From positions 10,184,094 through 10,248,093 of the forward strand of contig CM044961.1 in assembly GCA_024516035.1 (NCBI GenBank): a stretch of DNA of 64,000 nt. Reading direction: 5' to 3'. Below are positions 10,301 to 22,390 of the stretch, one piece after another; position 1 is the first letter of the stretch; each line of letters starts with the position of its first letter. Below the pieces are notes generated by a model. That model saw only the letters and a list, made by a program, of their open reading frames with translations, ran no database searches and was not told where the DNA came from. The DNA comes from Bactericera cockerelli (lineage: Eukaryota > Arthropoda > Insecta > Hemiptera > Triozidae). Made by a program: the position numbers and the translations under genes.

Positions 10301-13300
10301 GCCTTCGAGTCTGCAAGTTAGCCTTGCTTGTTAGGGGTTGGCTAGTCTGTTTTCTGTTTATAGTCCTCCAGCAAGACACTTTTATTCTCTCTGTTTAACG
10401 TCCCCCAGCCAGTCGTTCGTTCCTCTTATTTCTTAAGCAGTATATTATAAACGGTTTATTAAAAACTAGTCCCCTCGCCATCTGTAATTTTCCTGAGCAT
10501 CGACATGAAGGTCACAAACAATTTCCATATCTGCCAAGTGGGATACAAGCACAAGGCTTACATACGGTGACCCGGTTGATCCCACAAGTGAATTTCTGTG
10601 TCTAAATAAATGACGGGCCACTATTGAGGACACTGAGTATGACTTGTATGAGTCCCCGACCAGTGGCGGTATTACGACCAATCAATGAGACTGGAATTGG
10701 ACTTCTTGTCTCGAACGAGAGTCTAAATAAAGCACTTCTATACTATATTGTGATGATGTTATAGTAGTCTGGTTTTAGTGCTATCCACTATAGATGCTAC
10801 ATAATAACATGAAGACTATTTCCATAAATATAAATACACAATCTCACGAAGGTGGCAAGGACTCAAAAAGATTCACAGTTTCTAGAGCTTTTTAACAAAC
10901 ATTAGACCATTCTACTTACAATAGATTCATCCTATTTATGTAGGGGGGAATAATTAATGGAAGCTTCAAGCAAATTAAATAGCACACTAATTGGGCTCTA
11001 ATGTCTTCATTAGGTATTCTGGTGCACAATTACTTATACATTGTACACAATAATATAATTATACATAATGCACACTTTAAATACTATTTTAAAGATGGTA
11101 CAAAAAATATATATTAAAACCAACTATATAAATAGCTATCTAATTACTTCTTAGGAGTATGTTTGAAATGGTCTCCAGTTTAATATTAAATAGCTATAAT
11201 AAGCATGGACTATTTTTCCAGCTCGGAAAAAAGTTATACAAAGAAGTTTTTTACTTAAACTATATTGTTAATTGCACGAAGCATATTTTACCCTCTTGAA
11301 AATTTCATGTTCCGCTGCTTTAATTTTGAAATCATAAATATTTATAAAATTCATTCTTCATTTTTAACAATAAAAATTCAAATATGGCAACCCGAATATT
11401 CTAACCTTAGTAAAAATATTTCTTGAAGTGGGGTTGTTTTTCTAGGGTAAATAGTTCTGGTTGTATCAATCTATGAGCTGAAATTTCATGACTTATATTA
11501 ATTGTACCGAGGGTTTCAAGAAAATAAAAAAAACAAGGTATGAAATAAAAATCATTTTTAATGATAAAATAGGTATACAATGAGAATAACATAATGATGT
11601 ATTGAATAAATAGGGTTTTTCACTGTTTTTGATATAACTTGAATTAATAATATATTTTTATTTTCGTAATTAAAAATGAAGAACGTTAGGTAACATAATT
11701 GAGAACCACTCCATCTGAAATAAGTAATGAAAAAATTATAACGAATTGCTGTTGCTCTGAGAATATCTCAATTATTATAAGGATTTTTATTTATTTATTA
11801 ATAGCAATTAATAAAATCTATGGAATCATTTTTAATCTTTTTAGCTTATGTTTTAATTTTATGTTTTTATTTTAATTTTACTCCCGTACTTCTGAAATTT
11901 AATTTGGTTATTTTAGCTGTTTTAAATCTGAGTTATTGTTTCAAATGTACATTTGGTAATTACTACTGATTACAATAATAACAAAACTATTTTTTACATT
12001 TGGTATCCCAAATAAATAATCAAATAAATTAGGTGTCATATCTATACAACATATGGATGTTTATGAGATTATTTTACAAATATCTTTATGTATTACAAAA
12101 TAAGTAATTACCTGACATCTCTCTTTGGCACCAGTCAGATTAGTAACGCTTGGATCCACCCTGTAGGTTCGGAAATCATATTTACAATCTAGTAATTTCA
12201 CTCATTGATCAAAACAAATTGCATCTTTCCTGTTTCTTACAGAATAATGATAAAAACTTTTATAAGAAACTAAAATTATATCTAGAACGAAAAGCAAACA
12301 CATCAAACCAATTTGAATGTAAAACTAAAAGATATTCCGAAAAAACACAAGCCTTAGTATGAAAAACTTTGTTTGTATGTAAAGAACAGAACCGCTTAAT
12401 GTTCAAAACCTCAACAAACAATACAAACAAATTGAAAAAAGACAATTGAAAGAAAAACATCACCAAAATATTGGATGGACAAGCGAAAAGATAAGGGAAA
12501 ACGAATAAGTTAACCTAAACGACATTACAAAATTAATGATTTGGTCTTTCTTATATTTTGCATCATTTGAACCTAATACACCACAAAAAGACAAGAACAG
12601 CGATAATTAATATTAATTAAAGCGTTACCGAGGAAACAATGCAATGTTAACATAAATAGAAAATACCAACATAAAAATCATTATGCTAACCACATTGAAC
12701 CTAAACACGATGCATTGTCCTAAAGAATAATATTTGCAAACAAATTTTTAAAATGTCAAAGGGATATTCTAACACCAAAGGAAGAATGCAACAATTGGAG
12801 GTCATTTATCTAATTGGTGAAAGAAATAAAGAAATGTCAAAGTATTTTGACCCTTTCATAGATCCTAATGATAGTTTGGACATCGTAAGATGTAAGCAAC
12901 AATGGATTATTACGTATTATCACAACACAAAGAATCCAATATTATGCAAGATTACGATCGATCATTTGTCAATTTTTCAAACAAAGATCCAAAGGGGAAG
13001 AAAATTAATACAAGAGATTTTGTAATAAAAAGAATTCAATGAAGAAATGCCAATGTTGCACAACTATTACTTTTTATAACAATGTAATAAATTTAAACAG
13101 ATTTTCTACTCCATAGTATTTATATATATTAAGAAGAAGGCAACGTACAGCAAAAAGAAAAACAAGGGCCACAGTTACTTAATTTGAGAAATTCTAAGTA
13201 CGTTGTTCTTTTTATTGCTCTGAAGAACTTTATTGTCAAAATATTTTAGAGATTGTCTCCTATAACAATCCTTAAATGGAACCTGAACTGTCGAACTCTT

Positions 13301-13683
13301 CCAGCGTAAGTCTTGTATTTATGAGCGAAAGACAGGAAGTACCACTAACCACTATACCAAGTGGTGACTTACATACGAAAATAATTACTGTGTGAATTCT
13401 AAAATTAGTGGTATTTTTTTCATCACAATTTTCTTAAATTCTATAGGTAAAAAAAAACAGAAGTTTTTCTAATACAACATTGGCGTTAAGGCTCGATTCT
13501 GCTACTGTCTTAGATGGGGAAAACTAGTGTAAAGTAACGACTTAAGAACTCGATTTTGTCTATTAATTTCGCCCTATATGTATTATTGAGATACCTGACT
13601 CACCTAAATTCTATTTTAGAAGAGATGCCTGAATTAATTTTTCTTTAGCTCAAAATTATTAAACCACCATAATATTATTATGT
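10301..13683. other. Mostly featureless AT-rich DNA
   Basis: No recognised gene over about 3.4 kb. A 90-residue open frame at 12753-13025 (starting MSKGYSNTKGRMQQ) is the longest clean one. It has AT-driven composition and no motif, and I do not call it. Confidence 0.5.
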
Positions 13684-14090
13684 TAAGTTCTAAATTAGTG
13701 GAGATGACTGAATCACTCACCATTTCTCTGGTTTCAAATTAGTGGAGATGTCTGAATCACCATTTCTCTAGTTTCATTTTAGTGGAGATGTCTGAATCAC
13801 CATTTCTTTAGTTTCAAATTAGTGGAGATTCCTGATTCACCATTTCTCTAGTTTCATTTTAGTGGAGATGTCTGAATCACCATTTCTTTAGTTTCAAATT
13901 AGTGGAGATTCCTGATACACCATTTCTCTAGTTTCAAATTAGTGGAGATGCCTGAATCATCATTTCTCTAGTTTCAAATTAGTGGAGATGCCTGAATCAT
14001 CATTTCTCTAGTTTCATGTAAGTGGAGATGTCTGAATCACTATTTCTCTAGTTTCAAAATAGTGAAGATGCCCGAATCACCATTTTGCTT
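13684..14090 (+). repeat. 40-bp minisatellite with 80-bp higher-order units
   Basis: About ten units of roughly 40 bases (GTTTCAAATTAGTGGAGATG, then CCTGAATCACCATTTCTCTA). At 13771-13850 and 13851-13930 two distinguishable 40-mers alternate, giving an 80-base dimer repeated almost exactly. Other units are single. Confidence 0.9.
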
Positions 14091-14552
14091 ATTTTAAATT
14101 GAAACAACCATGAGAGTTGAGTTAAAGTTTTCAAGGATAGTACAAAATTATTGTTTTCACACCAATTCAGTAGCGGTACTCAGCAGAATAAATAATAATA
14201 TTGCAACAATAATAACACTTTTGAAAATAATAAATGTGGACCGGTCATCAGGATCTTCTCTGAATGACCTGTACCCATTTTATTGTACAGTGTTGTAACT
14301 AGTTAATAAAGTTTCAAATCTTATATGTATTAGTCCATGGGTACTTCTACGGCTTTAGTGCAGTATTCAGCTAATCAAATTTCTCTCCGTAACTTCATTT
14401 CCAGTATTGTCCGTCTCGTAAGAACCAGAACAGAAGGCGTCATTAAGCTCCTAATAGCCTCTTTGAATGTCAGGCATGGTTTTATGATAAAAACACTAAT
14501 TTAAAATAGAATGACACGTGAAATATAATAATAAAATAAATGAATTTCTATA

Positions 14553-14627
14553 ATTTACAGAGTAATAAGTAAGTAAGTCTACTTACTTATTATGTAAGTA
14601 GACTTACTTACTTATTACTCTGTAAAT
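14553..14627. repeat. Perfect inverted repeat, 34-bp arms, 7-nt loop
   Basis: Arms 14553-14586 and 14594-14627 are exact reverse complements around the loop TTATTAT. Each arm contains GTAAGTAAGTCTACTTAC-like sequence. A shorter related palindrome lies at 14702-14715. Confidence 0.95.
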
Positions 14628-14840
14628 ACCAGAAGGTCACGGAATGGAGGAAGTTTTTTATTTGTAAATAAATAAATATTCTCAAATTTTGTATAAAAAA
14701 AAGTAAGTCTACTTAAAACAAAATTATTGATGAAATTTGTTGATTATTTTTATTGACTTGTAGGAATATTGGCGATTTTACTCATGAGATAAGTATGTAA
14801 CCAGCTCTCAACTGAGGTGATTTTAAAATGATAGTCAGAC

Positions 14841-15063
14841 AGCTTCGATGGCACGTTGAATACACCAGTTCTCGTTCTGTCACTGAAGTTAAGGAACGTC
14901 CAGCGAGCTTAGGACTTGGATGGGTGACTATTTAAATACGAACCTTCGTAATGCTGACTATTCCTAGCCGCACTCGTGTTGGGTGACGTTTAAGTATCTG
15001 GTTTATGAGTTTCCAAAGAATGGAGTGCAAAACCCCTGTCATGATACGACCATGCAGTTGAAA
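14841..15063 (+). repeat. 5S rRNA-derived SINE, truncated at its tail
   Basis: The head reads like degenerate 5S rRNA: GCACGTTGAATACACCAGTT, GAAGTTAAGGAACGTCCAGC and GACTTGGATGGGTGAC. These match the 5S internal promoter region in order. The body then runs to the ATGCAGTTGAA block, where family F begins at once, so F appears to have replaced or entered the tail. Confidence 0.8.
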
Positions 15064-15810
15064 TATTACTTCCGAGAAATTTCTAATATTAGAAATCGGA
15101 AGTATTGTGTTCGTTTTTGTAAAAAAAAATATTTTTTTGCTCCGATTTCAATTTTTTTCATATTTCTGGACGTTTCATAACCTACTGAGTAAATTTGGTT
15201 TTGTGTCCGTCTGTCGGTCTGTCGGTCTGTCTGTCTCACTGTCTGTCTGTCGGTCTGTATAAACGATTCCTTGTAACGCGCAAATCTCGGAAACTACTCG
15301 ACCGATTTTGATGAAATTTTGCACACATCTAGGAGACATTCTGTAGATGGTCCCATTTTAAATTCATCGAATTCATACCAGCGGTTCTGGGTGAAAGAGA
15401 CCATGCGCCTGACCACTAACTTTTTACTTAAACGCTTATATCTCGTGAACGGTACACCCGATTTCAATGAAATTTTGTAAGAATATACATATTATTGTTT
15501 GACATAGGTTATTTATATTTATTTTTAAATTAATTATAATTTGACTCTGATATTTAAGAAAATCCGAAATTTTGGACAAAAAAGTAAAAAAATAAGGACC
15601 ACGACTTGCCGATACAGAATTTTTTGTGGAATTCAGATTGTAGAAAAAACAATATTCTACCATATAAAACAAATTTGAAAAAAATCGGTTGAGCCGTTTT
15701 GGAGATACAAGTAATTTTCTATAAAATCTCAAAATTGGCACGTGTTTACAATGTGAAGTTATCACGAGGAAGTATTGTGTCCATAATTGGCAGTGTTTTT
15801 TTTTTTTTTT
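15064..15810 (+). repeat. Interspersed repeat F, copy 1
   Basis: About 745 bases beginning ATTACTTCCGAGAAATTTC. It contains the palindrome ATTTCTAATATTAGAAAT, an internal (GTCT/GTCG)n tract and a conserved ACTCGACCGATTTTGATGAA block. It ends CATAATTGGCAGTG plus a T-run. Copies lie at 25749-26490 (same strand) and 60822-61550 (inverted). GGAAGTATTGTGT occurs near both ends as a direct repeat. No protein domain was recognised and the superfamily is unknown. Confidence 0.85.
15203..15258 (+). repeat. (GTCTGTCG)n tract inside repeat F
   Basis: Imperfect GTCT/GTCG units, also present at the same place in the other two F copies with different lengths. Confidence 0.85.
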
Positions 15811-17109
15811 ATCAACTGATATGACCAACAAAGTATAACATAAATTCAAATTGCAGATAACTTCACGTTCCCCAGTCTACTGTTACCCCGCTCAATAGGG
15901 ATAAACAAGAATCGATACTGAATGTTAATCCAAAATTTATAATCTCAAACATATCCAACTCATATCTAAGAGAGACGATTCAAAAATCAGAACTAGAGAA
16001 GAACACAAAAGATTTCTAGACTTAAAGATAAAAAACAAGATTCCTAGATCCCGAATCCTAAAGAGGATTCAAGGACCTTCTGGAAACAGGATACGCCCCT
16101 GCAGTTCCAAATCCATCATGGAGAACCTAATGACTTCCATGGAGGCATGGAACAACTGGACGCAAGGCATTTGGGAACTCAGAAAGTGTACAAATTAAGA
16201 CATTAATTTTATTTACGCATGCTTGACGAAAGTTTATGTGTTTCTGTAATTTCTCTATTTGTTTGTTGTTGTTTTTTTCTCTGTCTTTTCGATGGTGCTG
16301 CTATTGTTTGTGTTGTTATTTTTACTATTATTAATGTGACCGTGTGACAAGTTGCGTGAAATATGACAAATGAGTCGCTTTTGTTTCTGTGTAGTTCTTT
16401 TCCGCTGGTCTGGTGGAAGGAGACTGCAACGGTAATTTGTTTGTTTTGTTTGGGCACATTGTTGTTACTATAATTACCTAATATTTTCTTATAAATAATA
16501 TACTATAGTCATCATAAATAAAATAGTCGTCTGTTCCCTAATGTGTTTGTTTTATATCTTGAAAACATTTCTTTTTTTCTAGCAAACAGGTGGATATATT
16601 TATGAATTTTCCCTTAGTTTCTTTCGCTTTCTATTTCAAGTTGTTAAATTTTCTTCTTAATATTGGAGTAGTTCACATACTCACTAGTCATTAATTTTTA
16701 TTTCGATCAGCAATGCTTCAAAAGTCTAAAATCTAAATAATTGATCAGTATTTGACTTCTCATCAAAACCTCAACGGATCTTTGATCAATAAGCTAGTTT
16801 CAGAAAAGTTTTTATGCTCTTCTTAGTATGAGAAATGAATTTTCAATTATACTTAGGACACTATTAATTGAATTAGAAAATCATGGGACACTATAAATTG
16901 AATCAGATATGAATTCATTTTGCTGTCGTATTTTGTTAATATTATTTCAAAATTATGTTTAATCCCACTGAAGAAAGACGCAAAATTTGACATGAGATTA
17001 ATCAAATGACTTGAAAATAAATAATAAAAAGGCTAATGAATGTGTAATATACAAAGTGAGGTCGACAGATAATGACAGGAAGAAATACAAAAAGAACTGA
17101 ATAAATAAA
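15811..17109. other. No gene recognised
   Basis: AT-rich sequence. A short hydrophilic minus-strand frame at 16209-16457 has no motif. Confidence 0.5.
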
Positions 17110-17250
17110 GTTATCATTTCGTGTTAATCACTTCTTGATGTCACACTTACTCGGACTAGCATTACAAAATCCTTGCTAAACTTGGAACTTGAACCACCGA
17201 CCTTCAAGTTACAAGTCCGTCACCTTATCAATCAAGCTACGTTGGTCGTT
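17110..17250 (-). repeat. tRNA-Thr-like SINE (family C), copy 2
   Basis: Minus-strand copy with the family's GAACCACCGACCT and TTACAAGTC blocks on the plus strand. It is diverged in the head (CACCTTATCAATCAAGCTAC). Confidence 0.7.
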
Positions 17251-18869
17251 AAGAGAAATGAATAAAAAGTACATAAGACAGTAGAAGAAAGAGACCAAGA
17301 CAAATTTGATAAATGAACTGGTGAAGATAGAGAGAGGGTGAAACAATTAAAAGCTAATTAAGATAATAAGAAAAAACCAACAACAAGTTCATTAAGTAAA
17401 ATTAGAGAATGAGAGAGAGAGAGAGGAATGATGATGGGGATGATAGTAGTAAAGATAACAGAAAAAAATGTTATTAGCGATAGCAATAACAATAATAATG
17501 CTTCTGAAAATGATAGATGATCTTGGCGAAAGAAATGAAGAGATAACGAAGATGATGATAAATTAGAGTAGAAAAGCATGAAAAAACATTTGATATAAAG
17601 ATGAGACAGAGGAAAAAAAGAAAGTAAAAGAAACATGATATGATCTATGTATAAAAAAGAAATGTAAGAAAAATAAATAAAGAGCTACAAGATGAAGAAA
17701 AAATACGAAAGAAAGAAGATAAAGTAGACCATGAGAAATGAAGTTAATGAGGAAATGAAGAAGAATGAGGTAGAGGGAAAACACCAATAAAAATAAAAGG
17801 AAGAAAATAATTCTGTTTAGAAAATCATGGTATCGAATTTTGATGATAAAGTTTTTGCAAACCATTCAGACAGACTAATATTTCTTTGTGTATCAGTTAG
17901 ATAAAAAATAATCATTAAGAATCTATTTCCAATACTAAAACAACGTGACATGTCGAAAAAAAACTTCTTAAACTTTCATTTTGGGATGAATAGGTACATA
18001 TAATCAGAAACATAAGTTTCACAGAAGTCAGCTCATCTCGTTTTCATCAAAATGTACATGCACAGAAACAAAACTTTAGATCAAAAGAGTAGGTACCTAC
18101 TCACAGTAGCACTTTTCTTCTTTTAATGGAAATGGCGTTGCGAAATCAACATTTCTCCTAATAATGAAGATATGAATAACAATGAAACAATTTTGACACA
18201 TGATTTCTCATAAATGTGTTCATTATCCTCCATAAGAGCATTTGATATCTTGTTCCGTGAAATTTAAATTTGAATAAAACTATTAAAGCAAAGTCTGCAA
18301 ACAAAGTTGAAGCCATAAATCTCGCAAAGGTCGTAAACCTGACAACACCCTCTCGCTTGTTGCCCCTTCCAAAGAGTCGAGCTATGCAACAGTTTGTACA
18401 GCATTGTGTTGAGGGTAGCTTCTCATTAATGTGACTTTGCAAAGGCTGCGATTTGATGAATAGTAGTAGATCAAGAAACATGGTTGAAATTGAATACCTA
18501 CACGTCCTACACCAAGATAGTTGTTTCAACTTTGTGGATCTCTAAATCTGGAAGTTTTTTTAGAGCTCATAAAACCAATGTATTTATCCTGAAAATTAAT
18601 ATACACATTCAAATATATTCATTTTCTTTTTAATTTTTCATTTGAAATGTTGTCTGGGTTTCCTATTATAAACTAGCGATAAAATGAAAGAAAGGGAGAT
18701 AAAAATACGAAGAAAACCAAGAAAAAGAGAGAATATTCGAGAAGGAGGAAAAGAGATTTTCCTAATTTCTGGAGGGAAGTAAAATTCGACAACATGTAGC
18801 GAGGACGCAGACGAAATACAAATGAGATTCACTAATGTATCTATCATGCGAAAGTTTTCCGACAGGGTG
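17251..18869. other. No gene recognised; purine-rich in part
   Basis: 17260-17800 is purine-biased on the plus strand (AGAAAG, GATGATG clusters), giving hydrophobic low-complexity minus-strand frames. 18150-18530 has somewhat mixed composition but no identifiable coding frame. Confidence 0.45.
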
Positions 18870-20010
18870 AGGTGATTGGAGGAGAAGAAAGAGGAGATGG
18901 GGATTAAAGGAGAGGCGACGGAAGAGGAAGGAAAGAAGACGATGAAGGATATTGAACAAGAGAAGAAGTTGAAAGAAGTGGATGAGGAGAAGGAAAAGGT
19001 AGAAAAGAAGACACTGAAAGATAATGAAGAAGAAGAGAAGGAGTTGCAAGAAGAGGAAGTGGATGAAAAGGAAGAAAAGAGGACGGTGAAGGATAATGAA
19101 GAATAGAGAAGGAGTTGCAAGAAGAGGAAGAGGAGAAGGAAGTGGAGGAAGAGGAAGGAAAGAAGACGATGAAGGATAATGAAGAAGAAGAGAAGGAGTT
19201 GCAAGAAGATGAAGAGGAGAAGGAAGTGAAGGAAAGAGAAGAAATTAAGACGATGAATCATAATGAAGAAGAATAGAGAAGGAGTTGCAAGAAGAGGAAG
19301 AGGATAAGGAATGGAGGAAGAGGAAGGAAAGAAGACGATGAAGGATAATGAAAAAGAAGAGAAGGAGTTGCAAGAAGAGGAAGAGGAGAAGGAGGTGGAG
19401 GAAGAGGAAGGAAAGAGGACGGTGAAGGAAAATGAAGAAGAAGAGGAGAAGTTGCAAGAAGAGGAAGAGGAGAAGGAATTGGACGAAAAGGAAGAAAAGA
19501 AGAGGGTGAAGAATAATGAAGAAGAAGAGAAGGAGTTGCAAGAAGTGGATGAAAAGAAGGAAGTGGAGGAAGAGGATGAAAAGAGGACGGTGAAGGATAA
19601 TGAAGAAGAAGAAGAGAAGGAGTTGCAAGAAGTGGATGAAAAGAAGGAAGTGGAGGAAGAGGATGAAAAGAGGACGGTGAAGGATAATGAAGAAGAAGAA
19701 GAAGGAGTTGCAAGAAGAGGAAGAGGAGAAGGAAGTGGACGGAAAGGAAGAAAAGAAAACGGTGGAGGATAATGAAGACGAAGAGAAGAAGTTGCAAGAA
19801 GAAGGAAGTGAAGGAAATGGAAGAAAAGAAGAGGGTGAAGGGTATTGAAGAAGAAGAGAAGGAGTTGCAAGAAGAGGAAGAGGAGAAGGAAATGGACGGA
19901 AAGGAAGAAAAGAGGACGGTGAAGGATAATGAAGAAGGAGAGGAGAAGTTGCAAGAAGAGGATGAAGAGAAAGCGGTGGAGGAGAATACACAATACAATG
20001 GATATTGAAA
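18870..20010 (+). repeat. GA-rich minisatellite, about 72-90 bp period
   Basis: At least eleven units anchored by GAGTTGCAAGAAG (for example near 19039, 19111, 19195, 19366, 19531, 19619, 19705, 19860). Between anchors lie GAAGTGGAGGAAGAGG- and GACGGTGAAGGATAATGAAG-type blocks. The plus strand would encode Glu/Lys-rich and the minus strand Phe/Ser/Leu-rich sequence. Plus frames are broken by TAG in several units. This is best treated as a repeat, not a gene. Confidence 0.85.
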
Positions 20011-20201
20011 ATGCGAAACACATTTCATAATGAAAAGTAAAAATGCGAGCGAGTTTTGGAATTCAGTGGTGTCGCTTTTGGATTCTCTTTTCTTGCTTCT
20101 GTCAAACTGATGGTTTTAAACCAACGAAAACAGAAATTATGAATGAATATCGGCAGTAGAATCATTGTTATTACAAAATAATCAAAAAATAATCGTGGGT
20201 A

Positions 20202-20441
20202 GAACAGCACTATAGAACCTCCTTCACTTTTCGAATTTTATTACATTAATTTGTTTTTAATCTGGTTATGGCGCCACTGGTCGTTACTCGTACAAGTAGC
20301 TACTCATTTTTCCTCACGAGGCATGAGTGGAGCTTGAACATTCAAGTACAAAGCTGAAAAATTCCTGCCCCGCTGTGGGTCGAAACCAGGTCACCATGCG
20401 TGCAATGCCTAGCGCGCTAATTCACTCGACAACGGTGACTA
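20202..20441 (-). repeat. tRNA-derived SINE (family D), copy 2
   Basis: Minus-strand copy of the element at 35693-35919. Shared blocks include GTCACC at the head, GGTCGAAACCAGG as a decayed B box, CTCATTTTTCCTCACGAGG, and the 3' end TTCGAATTTTATTACATT. The head resembles a tRNA with the A box worn. Confidence 0.7.
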
Positions 20442-20559
20442 CAAGTTCAGTCTAAAGATTATTGGTTCTCAAGACAAAATCAGATTCACTAGTTCCAGTC
20501 AGTTACTTCATTTCCCCATTAAAAACTATACGCAAATGTCAAGTTTTGTTCTTTTAATT

Positions 20560-20770
20560 TGGCTATCACGTCGCTTTCAACTGCATAATCACATCACGTC
20601 GGGGGTGTTACCCTCCGTTCACAAGAAACTCACATGCTACCCACATTAACCTCACCCAGCGTGGGTTGGGCCGGAATGCCATCATCACGAAGTCTTCACC
20701 TCGCTGGACGTTTCTTAACTTCGATATATCTACGAGAACCGGTGCATTCAACACGCCATCGACGTGGCAT
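20560..20770 (-). repeat. 5S rRNA-derived SINE, copy 2
   Basis: Minus-strand copy. On the plus strand it reads ACGTCGCTTTCAACTGCAT (tail), GTTACCCTCCGTTCAC, GGGTTGGGCCGGAATGCC, CACGAAGTCTTCACCTCGC, and GTGCATTCAACACGCCATCG (5S head). It is near full length. Confidence 0.8.
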
Positions 20771-21644
20771 TCAAGATTTTCCACAGAGTTATAAAAAAAT
20801 GTCTATAAATTTCACATAAAATAACGATAACACTCTTTAAGAACTTCCAGGATAACAAACGAAAGAAATCTTTCTTTAGAGTCAAGTTTCCAAAGTAAAC
20901 TCTTCTATCATAACCCTGCACCTCCAAACGTATCCCCTCCAACGCTCCTTCAGTGAGGAGCAGTCTAATGTATACTCTATGCTTATGGAGGTAATTTCCG
21001 GAGTGTATAGAATTTTGACAGTGAAAAGGATTCAAGTAGAATGTGGAGGCGGAGGCAAGGGATGAGAGAGATAGAGACAGAGGGAAAGAGGGAGAGAGAG
21101 GAAAGAAAGGAAGGAGACATACAGTGAGAGAAGAGAGAGAGCTTTTAGGAGTTTTCGATCGAGTATGTCAAGCAGTGAAGGATGGAATAGATTTCTTGTC
21201 CTATTTCTTGGATTCTGTTCACAGTCCTAACGTTCTGTTCAATTCAATTTATTTTATTGTGATAATCATAAAGAACATAAATATAAACATTCAATACAAT
21301 TTCCAATAATGACTTTTGTTTGTGTTCTTGTTCTACCTATGACCTAAGGAGGTTATAACATGACTATTTGGACATTTTTTTAAAAAATGTTTTACAGCCA
21401 TTTTTATTTCTAACAGCAGTTTCGATTGCGGTCTGTGTTGCAGCTTTAATCACATTAAATCACAGGGAAAAAAGAATCTAGGCTACCTAGGTACCTTAAT
21501 GAGAGTGGGTCTATGATGGCTGTCTGCCCGTTTGAGCTTCTATCTACGAGTATTTATACTAACTTATGGAGTTGAAATACATTCAAAGACCAGGCAAAAT
21601 GTATTCACTAATTGAAAAGACCAAGGAGACTGTTGCACTAATGT

Positions 21645-21857
21645 GTCTGTCGCGGTAGCTCAGTGGTAAAGGCGGCACTCTGTGAATCCAGAGATTCCAG
21701 AGGTCGCGGGTTTGAAACCCAGCCGGGACAAGACAAGTTATCCCTGTCCATTTGTGATTTTTACCACATAATAATGCGTCTTGGGCTTACTGCTGGAATA
21801 ATGGGGCTTAATAGTCCTAATCGGTCAGTATAAATAAAGTGATATTATTATTATAAT
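21645..21857 (+). repeat. tRNA-derived SINE (family A), copy 1
   Basis: Head GCGGTAGCTCAGTGGTAAAG (A box) and GGTCGCGGGTTTGAAACCC (B box); body TTACCACATAATAATGCGTC and GGGCTTACTGCTGGAATAAT. A second copy is at 34577-34760. Confidence 0.8.
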
Positions 21858-21999
21858 GTTTCTTGGTATCTATGCTATGCCATTAGTGCGCAACGATAGG
21901 TTTTATTGACAGTTCAAACGGAACGCCTGCTAAAGGCGCAAATGATTTCAAACGACTCCACCAATATCCTCTCAAAATCTGCCAGTATCCAGACTAAAC

Positions 22000-22390
22000 T
22001 TTCCTCCTCCCCCCTCCAATCCGATTCTGGTCGACAGAAACGTAAACAAGATGGCGGCAGAAACTCTACTACTTTTTTCTCTTCCCCCTCGTCTCTCCTT
22101 CTCTCTCCTCTAGCTCTTTCTCTTCGTCAGATTTGTCATTGACGAATGAGTCTCATACGTCATCCGCAGAGGAGAAGAGAGAGAGAGAGAGAGAGAGAGG
22201 AGGGGGAAACCCCATTGCCGACAAGGAGAGAAAAACGTTCCAACTTTCTCTCTCTGTTTCCTCCACTAGCCCTAGTTTTTCCAAAACTTTTACCCCCACT
22301 CTTTCTCTCGTTTGATTTCTCTCTCTCTCTCTCTCTCCCTCGCTGTTTCACCCACTCTCTCCCCATTAATTTCTCTCCCTCCCCGGTTCT
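22000..22390. repeat. Purine/pyrimidine-switch region with (GA)n and (TC)n tracts
   Basis: A CT-rich stretch (22060-22130) precedes (GA)n at about 22168-22200, and (TC)n follows at 22317-22340. The opposed tracts could pair into a stem. AAACAAGATGGCGGC at 22046-22060 resembles a YY1-type promoter motif, but no transcript can be supported. Confidence 0.5.

Noticed and set aside
12753..13025. 90-residue frame
   Set aside because: AT-driven composition, no upstream signal and no recognisable motif.
13684..14090. CRISPR array
   Set aside because: Units are contiguous 40-mers with no unique spacers, in an animal genome context; it is a minisatellite.
14841..14960. A real 5S rRNA gene
   Set aside because: Too diverged, lacks the 3' half of the 5S fold and is fused to a SINE body.
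15436..15849. 137-residue minus frame also seen in the other F repeats
   Set aside because: Similar in three copies only because the repeat DNA is similar. It is broken differently in each copy and carries no domain.
18638..20028. Long open frames on both strands (up to 461 residues)
   Set aside because: They follow the GA-rich minisatellite, encode only Ser/Phe/Leu or Glu/Lys runs, and neither strand shows domain or start evidence.
21650..21730. A genuine tRNA gene
   Set aside because: No proper acceptor stem pairing could be traced, and the same head plus body recurs at 34577.
22046..22107. Start codon in AAACAAGATGGCGGC as a gene start
   Set aside because: The motif is promoter-like, but the frame stops after about 20 low-complexity residues and no donor is convincing.
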